The notes under the pieces were generated by a model. The model searched no databases. It had not been told where the DNA came from and worked only from the letters and a program-made list of their open reading frames with translations. Below are positions 57,246-64,000 of a stretch of 64,000 nt of DNA, in pieces. The stretch's first letter is position 1. Each line of letters starts with the position of its first letter. This DNA comes from Congeria kusceri (Eukaryota > Mollusca > Bivalvia > Myida > Dreissenidae). The DNA is taken from the NCBI GenBank assembly GCA_027627225.1, contig CM051040.1:24656134-24720133 (forward strand). Reading direction: 5' to 3'. Position numbers and translations under genes: made by a program.

Positions 57246-58280
57246 TAAGCTTGTACTTTATTGTATGCGCCTTTGACATGGTATATGTTCCTCTGTATGT
57301 GGCGTGGTTGATTTTTATATGCATTTGGCATGGTGAATGAATGTGGTGATGTTAGTTGATATGCCACTGTGTATTGCGTGGTTGATATTCCATTGCATGT
57401 TGTTTGGGATTTTTGAACTTGACTCGTAATTTCTACTGTTAGTTTCATTTCTTTTACTCAGAACAGATCTGCTTCTGCCAGGTTGAGCCTCAACTGATGT
57501 GAACTGCGTTCTAAAAAAAGTCAAATTTTTGTGTATGCCCACGTCATTATGGTTTCCAAACTTGACAAATACATGTAATTGTATGGTTGAAAGTATTGCC
57601 TTTTAACTGGAATATGACTAAATGATAGAACAAATATTTTCCATGTATCAAGCAGAATCAAATAATCATTTCATATGCCTCGTACTGAAATACTCGAGAT
57701 GTTTCAATAATACTTCACCCTTTTACTATATGGAACTTTTACTATATGGAACTTTTACTATATGGAACTTTTTGTGCAATAAATTTAGTTGTTTAGGCTA
57801 TTGTGGTGGAGTGTATGTGTTCAAGATAATAGTTGTGCTTTCTGTAAACAAAACTCAACTATAATACATCAAATAGTTAAAATGGCATTCGAATACTTGC
57901 AATTTGTATTGCTTTCGAGGAAATTAATTTTTACGAACCTATGGGAATATTCAGATACTATTAAAACTCGAATATTCGAGTATCAATTGTGGTTCTCTAA
58001 CTGACACTTATTTACTTCGAATGTGAAAATTTATCGAGAAGTCTAACAACAAAACTGGTAGATACTGCAACATTACACTAGTATACGAAAAAAAAACATC
58101 GCCACTATTTTAATGTTGTGGATCGATCAAATGTTTTACACATTTAAAGGCAGTCACATTTTTATCAAAACGTATCGTATATAAAGATAATGTGTCGTCA
58201 TGTTTATAAATAATGTATTAATGCTGTCAATTAATTTACGTTTACGATTGAAGTTAGTTAAAGACGGAAATAACGGAACC
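57246..58280. other. Region upstream of the GPCR gene
   Basis: It holds three copies of the 16-bp unit TTTTACTATATGGAAC (57721-57768). No exon was recognised; the promoter of the GPCR would lie here or further upstream. Confidence 0.5.
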
Positions 58281-58588
58281 TGACATGAAGTTATCATGAA
58301 GCACTTTGCTATATCGGAAAACACTGACATGAAGTTATCATGAAGCACTTTGCTATATCGGAAAACACTGACATGAAGTTATCATGAAGCACTTTGCTAT
58401 ATCGGAAAACACTGACATGAAGTTATCATGAAGCACTTTGCTATATCGGAAAACACTGACATGAAGTTATCATGAAGCACTTTGCTATATCGGAAAACAC
58501 TGACATGAAGTTATCATGAAGCACTTTGCTATATCGGAAAACACTGACATGAAGTTATCATGAAGCACTTTGCTATATCGGAAAACAC
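58281..58588. repeat. Minisatellite, seven copies of a 44-bp unit containing the GPCR start region
   Basis: Perfect or near-perfect 44-bp units start at 58281, 58325, 58369, 58413, 58457, 58501 and 58545. The unit reads TGACATGAAGTTATCATGAA then GCACTTTGCTATATCGGAAA ACAC. Each unit carries two ATGs; the second ATG of the last unit (58560) begins the frame that leads into the GPCR N-terminus. 44 is not a multiple of 3, so upstream copies cannot be read in frame. Confidence 0.97.
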
Positions 58589-60058
58589 TAGCATCTATAG
58601 AGACAATAGTTCTCCAAACCCAGTCGAAGACCCGCATATCAGCATTCGAATCTTTATCAATAGTTCTCCAAACCCAGTCGAAGACCCGCATATCAGCATT
58701 CGAATCTTTATCAATAGTTCTCCAAACCCAGTCGAAGACCCGCATATCAGCATTCGAATCTTTATCAATAGTTCTCCAAACCCAGTCGAAGACCCGCATA
58801 TCAGCATTCAATCTTTATCAATAGTTCTCCAAACCCAGTCGAAGACCCGCATATCAGCATTCGAATCTTTATCAATAGTTCTCCAAACCCAGTCGAAGAC
58901 CCGCATATCAGCATTCGAATCTTTATCAATAGTTCTCCAAACCCAGTCGAAGACCCGCATATCAGCATTCGAATCTTTATCAATAGTTCTCCAAACCCAG
59001 TCGAAGACCCGCATATCAGCATTCAATCTTTATCAATAGTTCTCCAAACTCAGTCGAAGACCCGCATATCAGCATTCAATCTTTATCCGTTCTGTCTGCT
59101 TCTGGGTGGTGGGGTCCAACCTAACACTTGTTTTCTGCTTCTGGAGAGCTCGCCAAACGAAATGGCCACATTTGTTGAAGATGATCTTGATGCTCACTGA
59201 ATTAGTTCTTTGCGTTGGGTTATCCTCTGGTACATTTACAATTTTTGGATATGCCGTTACCTCGGCCGTGTCGTGTGATTTGATGTTCTTCATAGTCTTC
59301 TGGACCGATTTGTCGTCCTTGTACAGTATATTTGGCATTTGTCTGCAGCGAGCACTGCAGATGTCTGCTAAGGTTATAAGCAGCCATGAACAAAACAAAC
59401 ACTCATCTGTAATATTAATGGGTTCGGCACTGGTTATCAGCACTATTATATCTATTGTACCGTTTATATTTTGGTCTGTTTTAAAGATAAACAAACCGCT
59501 TGAAGGTTGCAATGCTGATACGGCATTTAGCAACACACCAGCTGCCATGGGATACTTTAGTCTGGTGTATTTCATTCCGCAAATAATGACAAGTGTTACA
59601 TACGGCGTAGCCCTTGTACGCCTGCGAAGATTGTGGTGTGAAATAAATCCACAGACCATAGTGACTGCATCAGGGTCGAACACAATGGACATCTAAAGAC
59701 CACAGCCTGCAGCGCAGACATAAAGATACTTACTACAGAAGAGCGGTCTCAGGACCTTAATGCATCGGTATCGGCGCAAAGGATGACTCGAGTTCAAAAA
59801 CAGCGCAAAGCAATGGCCACGATTGGCCTGATTTTGATCATATTTGATGTTTTGACTTTACCGATAGTTGTGTTAATGGGTTTAGAAAACCAAAGTCAGT
59901 CGACCAGCATTGACACGAGGTTTCTTGTTACGGCACTGTTTGGGCTGAATTCGTCAGTTAACCCAGTCATTTACACATTTAGATTGATATGGCTTAGAAA
60001 TGCATTAAAGAAGTTGTTCAAAGACATCTGGCAAAATTTAGGTCATTTTATACTTTAA
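58560..60058 (+). pseudogene. Class A (rhodopsin-like) GPCR, frame-disrupted
   Basis: TM1 ends VVGSNLTLVFCFW (from about 59102). TM2-TM5 follow in the frame from 59106: TM2 about 59180-59250, TM3 starting SCDLMFF (59271), TM4 about 59406-59470, TM5 about 59550-59615. Cys in TM3 (59274) and in the second extracellular loop (59508) can form the class A disulfide. Instead of DRY, TM3 ends CLQRA. A stop at 59694 ends this frame in intracellular loop 3; TM6 (with FDVLTLP), TM7 and the NPVIY motif (59960-59974) with a helix 8 continue one frame over, to the stop at 60056. Upstream, the ATG at 58560 opens an N-terminus with NSS glycosylation sites made of 54-bp repeats. Frame is lost there by 1-bp shorter units. 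Ligand unknown. Either a recent pseudogene, or sequencing/assembly indels in a real gene. Confidence 0.85.
58604..59086. repeat. Minisatellite, nine 53/54-bp units within the GPCR N-terminal exon
   Basis: Units start at 58604, 58658, 58712, 58766, 58819, 58873, 58927, 58981 and 59034. Six are 54 bp and three are 53 bp (ATTCAATC in place of ATTCGAATC; units 4, 8 and 9). The 54-bp form encodes NSSPNPVEDPHISIRIFI, one N-glycosylation site per unit. The three deletions sum to 3 bp, so the frame of the 58560 ATG and of TM1 agree overall, but a TAG at 59037 interrupts between the second and third deletion. Confidence 0.97.
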
Positions 60059-60088
60059 ACTAACTAAGGCCATGAAGATATGTGTCGC

Positions 60089-60173
60089 ATATCCTCCCTT
60101 GAAAGCAATAAGGGGCTATCAGCCTTCATTGTGAATATGCTGTTGACGCAGTCTGGCTTTCAAGGGACGATAT
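60089..60173. repeat. Inverted repeat just downstream of the GPCR
   Basis: ATATCCTCCCTTGAAAGC (60089-60106) pairs with GCTTTCAAGGGACGATAT (60156-60173), one mismatch, 49-bp loop. It could fold in the GPCR 3' UTR or be a small mobile end. Two TGACGTCA sites follow at 60375 and 60398. Confidence 0.85.
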
Positions 60174-60449
60174 ATTGTGTTTTTTTACTCATATAACCGC
60201 TTAAAATATTTATTTAGCGTTGACAGAAAATTATTAATATAAATAGGTGTTAAACGCAATTTGCGATTGGAAATGTTCATCCGATTATCACGCCGGCATG
60301 GACAAAATAACACCCCATGGGATAAATTCGCTTTATTTCAACACAATGGGATGAAGCAAACACGCGAAGATTAATGACGTCATCTTGTAGATTTTCTTGA
60401 CGTCAATGTTAGTTTTTCGTATTTTTAAGTGTTTCTTTTGTTTATTTTC

Positions 60450-61680
60450 AAAATAAAGACAGCAAATAATGGGATTAATATCATACTAGGTAAGTAGATT
60501 TATTGACTAAAGATATGTTTATTTGCTCGGCACAAAAACTGGCACCACTCACCAAGGCTCGTAGTTCGGGTTTTCTAAGCCTCGCTAAATGAACTTAAAT
60601 CTTATTCAACAGTAACTTAGTATTCTTTATAGATACATGTATAATCTCAACATTTGAATAGACTTCGATAAAACAGACAGCCAGTTTAAGGCGATTTTGC
60701 ATCGAAATTAACACCCTTGGTGTTTATATTGTGATAAAACTTAATTGATTTATATTTTATAAAATAAGTAAAAGATTAAAATTGCGCCTGCTTCAAACAA
60801 TTAATAGAATTTGACTATTTAAACATAGTTGATGAGCAAAAGTTTTTTTTTTGGTAGAGAAACAGGTTAAGTTATCAACTTAAGTGGGTTCAACGTTAAT
60901 ACATTTTTATGTACGTTTGTTATGAGCACGATGAGTCAATGTATGGATGAAATTACATATATACTCGAATAAACATGAATAATCTATGTTCACTTATTAA
61001 TAATTTATACTTTCATGAGGTACTAAATGGTTATTTGCATCGACTTTCTTTTTTTTGGTCATATATTTGATCTTTTCATGGCAAGTCAGTGACCATATTG
61101 TGTGATATATGTTATACTTTCTTTGGATTTAAAATGAATTTCATACATGACATGTTATATGGTTTATCACCTATCACTTTCGGTAAATATTAAATGTTGG
61201 TGCATATCTTCTGTGTTGTGTCTACCACTGTGTATTGTATTGTGTCGTTAGTCTATAAAAGAATAAATGTTAACAAAGTATATTTGTTAATATTAGTATT
61301 GTTCTTCTGGTGTTGCATTGGGCATTTTTAAGTTTGACTTAAAACTAAGCCACAAAACATACCGGCTTTAGGTACACTTTACCAGGAGCAGTACCTTTGT
61401 TGGAAATGTATTCTATAAAAATTCTATTTATCACATGCTATACCTTATTTTCCGTGTAATACAGCCATTACGAATATTTTTATTTTACACATCTGTAGAT
61501 TACATTTTGAGCATTTTTATAAATTAGCTATTATTTGACTGACCAATCGCATGACGTTATTTTCGTGCAATGACGTCGTCAACATGAACTTACGTCACGT
61601 CAGTACACAACTTTGAGCATTTACCAACTTTTTTTGGTAAAAATAGAAGGTATTTATTTCGTTTAAAAGCTTGTGATACA
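60450..61680. other. Non-coding AT-rich stretch
   Basis: No exon or repeat family was recognised. Confidence 0.4.
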
Positions 61681-61684
61681 AAAG

Positions 61685-61780
61685 TTCTGACACTCGTTGT
61701 CATTTCATAGGCTCGATTACTAACACAAGTCCTGAACTCGTTTAATAAAATACGGTATGAAATGACAACTCGTGTCAGAT
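61685..61780. repeat. Short inverted repeat
   Basis: TTCTGACACTCGTTGTCATT (from 61685) reappears inverted ending at 61780, arms of 25 bp with two mismatches and a 46-bp loop. Confidence 0.85.
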
Positions 61781-62399
61781 CCTATATATAGAAAATACCA
61801 CATTGATCCGCGACAAATAAAAATATATAGCCATTGTTTATCTCGTATTTCCGATTTAACTTCCCATTGTTACGTTGCTAACTATTATTATGTTAAACAC
61901 AATTTTATCCAAACAATGTCCATATATTTGCATCCAAAACCACATCTGTACACTTGCAATAAAAAACAAACAAATCAGTTTTGCTTCCAAAATTGTAATC
62001 TTCATTTGCAAAAAACTTTTTATTTACTAGATGATCATAAAATGCGCATACATATACAATGAACTGAGTGTGTTAAATGGGAAGCATATCGACGCCTTCC
62101 GCAACAGAGTTAATGGTGTAGAGTTTCACATAGGAAACAGAAATGTTGGAATACATCACTTGAGTCAATATATTAAAAGCTGCTGTCGCTATAGTAAATG
62201 CCACTGTCAGCGCACAAATGATACAGTAATGTTGGGATAACTCTTCTTTGGTCGATATAATTAAAAGCTGCTGCCACTAGTGTTAATACCCTTGTCAGTG
62301 TCACATAGGATACTGAAATGCTCTGATCAGTATACATCAATAGCTGTTTGCCCTTAGTGACGTTAACACTATCACCTCTATACATGTTTAGACCAGACC

Positions 62400-62920
62400 C
62401 GTACTATTTCACATATTTGCTTTATGGTTCCGGTCCTTTGAAAAAAACAAAATGGCCGCCAGGGGGCGTGGCCATTAGTCCTTATAAGGGCTTTTTTATT
62501 TAAAAGTCTTCTTGTCAGAACCACTGGTTGGATTTCGAAATAAATTCACAAAATTCACATAGATATTAGATTGTCTTCTAACAAAGTTGCTCAAATGTTT
62601 AGGATGTGATGTAAAACATGGCTTCCATGGGAGCAATATTTTACCTTACATGGATATGTTAAAAACGTTGAAAATGTTTGTTTTTTTAGAAACCACTGGT
62701 TGCATTTCTGATAACTTTACAGAAACGAGCCTTGGTTGTTTCTCTACCAATGTTGCTCGTATGGTTAAAAATGAACGCAAGGTGCGGGGCCATTTTCCTT
62801 AATATATGGCTGTATTTAAAATGTTGACCACTTTTATGTCGGAAACCACTGCTTGGAATTTGAAATACTTTCACAGAAATGTACCTGAGGTGGTTCCCAA
62901 CCAAAATACTTGAAATTATG
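62400..62920 (-). repeat. Reverse-oriented copies of array family R1
   Basis: AAAATGGCCGCCAGGGGGCG (about 62450), CAGAACCACTGGTTGGATTT and AAACCACTGGTTGCATTTCT are the reverse complement of blocks in 14820-15250. About three diverged units are present. Confidence 0.8.
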
Positions 62921-63130
62921 ATCATTCGTTGAAAACACTCATTAAAATGTAAGCTACAATTCTTCTGCCACAAACGATATTGGTGCCAGAGGTCATTTCT
63001 GTACTTCAATATGTATTAGCATATCAGGGTAATTTCGCTTCTGGCACTCCGTACGTAATAAGCCAGTGGAGTGATAAAGGCACTAATGTGCCTGTTGTTT
63101 AAATGTCTAAATACCCTATATATGTAACAT

Positions 63131-63345
63131 ACAGTTGAACACCGCTATTTCGAACACCGTTAATTCGAATAAATCGCTGTTTGGAACTATTTTTGCGGTC
63201 CTGATTTTTTCCTTCTTTGTTTAACTAAAATATCAGTCATTAATTCGAATTTGTCTTATTCAAAGTCATCTCTATTTCGACCTTAAATTCCGGTCCCAAC
63301 TAGGTTTTCAAACCTAATCGTCAGTGTTCATTCCGAGGTCGCACC
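63131..63345 (+). mobile_element. Possible Tigger/pogo-like terminus
   Basis: After a TA dinucleotide the sequence CAGTTGAACACCGCTATTTC then GAACACCGTTAATTCGAA resembles the inverted-repeat ends of Tigger/pogo elements (CAGT.GAAC.TCG..AATTCGAA). TTCGAAT/ATTCGAA words recur to 63280. The matching end and a transposase were not found before the RT relic. Confidence 0.5.
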
Positions 63346-63366
63346 TAAGCTCAAGTAGTTTTTTCA

Positions 63367-64000
63367 TATTGTAAAGAAGGACTCCAAAATCTGCTCAACT
63401 GGTTATACAGTAATTGTAATATGTGGGGCATTACAGTTAACATTACAAAAAGCTATGTTATGGTTTGTAGGGAAGGTAATAGCATTGAAAATGTTGATAT
63501 ACGTTTTGATGGCTTCAAACTCAATACTGTTAATAAATTTACATACCTTGGTGTCACTCTATCGCAAAACGGAACATTTTTGCAAGAAAATAAACAATTA
63601 TCCGAATAGGCTCTGCGTGCTTTGTTCTCTTTAAACAAGCTATTTGATATGATGTTTTTTGACATACGTGATAAATTAAAATTATTTGATGCTATGATAA
63701 GTCCTATACTCAAATACGGTGTCCTATGCTCATAGAGCTCAGGATATCGAGAGAGTTCAGATTAATTTTTTAAAACAAATTTTAGGTGTGCGTCAGCAAA
63801 CATGCAATGCCGCAGTATACGGCGAATTAGCTAGATTTCCTTTAAGTTTGTTTAGGAAAATAGGAATTATCAAATTTTGATATAATTTAAAGAAGTGTCC
63901 TGAATCACTTTTATTTAAAGTGTTGGATATGAAAAATACGGGAGGTGATTACATTAATACATGGACAATGCAGGTAAAAGATTTGTTAAATGAACTTGGT
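63367..64000 (+). pseudogene. Fossil non-LTR reverse transcriptase, C-terminal part, cut by window edge
   Basis: The frame reads YCKEGLQNLLNWLYSNCNMW, then GITVNITKS and FTYLGVTLSQNGTF, the RT thumb region after the catalytic centre in jockey/RTE/CR1-type elements. It has a TAG at 63607, a frameshift near 63730, then INFLKQILGVRQQTCNAAVY and GELARFPLSLFRKIGIIKF, a TGA near 63880, and continues beyond the window. It is a different family from the L1/Tx1-like copies. Upstream endonuclease and palm are absent, so the copy is 5'-truncated. Confidence 0.85.

Noticed and set aside
57556..58004. Plus-strand frames before the GPCR as upstream exons
   Set aside because: AT-rich, built partly on a 16-bp repeat, with no splice signals or similarity.
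58485..59026. Open frames on the minus strand of the 44/54-bp minisatellites
   Set aside because: They arise from unit lengths that avoid stops; only the plus strand leads into a recognisable protein.
59069..59692. 207-codon minus-strand frame opposite the GPCR
   Set aside because: It mirrors the GPCR codons and has no recognisable domain; the plus strand has clear TM segments and motifs.

Overview
This window is animal nuclear DNA, AT-rich and gene-poor, with introns, several families of degenerate tandem repeats, non-LTR retrotransposons and fold-back elements. The repeat types (arrays of about 140-165 bp units ending in GACG/GACC/GTCC microsatellites, tRNA-derived SINE-like heads, L1/Tx1-like LINEs) are the kind I associate with bivalve molluscs. 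That assignment rests on pattern memory, not on a search.

Layout. 1-9062: L1/Tx1-like LINE material, with an intact ORF1 (300-1355), an intact ORF2 (4976-8782) and a 3' hairpin plus A36 tail; the two ORFs are separated by an unusually long 3.6 kb of AT-rich degenerate repeats. About 9786-20187, minus strand: a multi-exon gene reconstructed from splice signals. It has a candidate signal-peptide exon, one or more candidate extracellular exons, then five phase-compatible exons encoding most of a divergent TKL-like kinase domain. 14820-16180: repeat array inside an intron of that gene. 16998-17156 and 20810-20975: fold-back sequences. About 23201-37204, minus strand: small exons with good splice sites from one or more unrecognised genes, including a clear first coding exon at 37106-37204. 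24518-25109: eight copies of a 74-bp minisatellite. 26005-29990: a dead relative of the first LINE, carrying an internal 322-bp inverted duplication. 33775-35450, 40330-41340, 53640-54560, 55700-57245: further arrays. 38150-39742: a recent 796-bp tandem duplication. 42625-42850: a tRNA-derived SINE-like element. 43640-44250: a GC-rich island. 50918-53107: a non-autonomous element with terminal inverted repeats of about 400 bp. 58281-60058, plus strand: a class A GPCR gene, broken, whose N-terminal coding sequence has become two abutting minisatellites. 63131-64000: a Tigger-like terminus and a fossil non-LTR reverse transcriptase cut by the window edge.

The two most biological signals are the minus-strand receptor-kinase-like gene and the GPCR with its expanded N-terminal exon. 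Most of the rest is mobile or repetitive DNA. Splice sites, exon phases and repeat coordinates were read by eye and no alignment or database search was possible.
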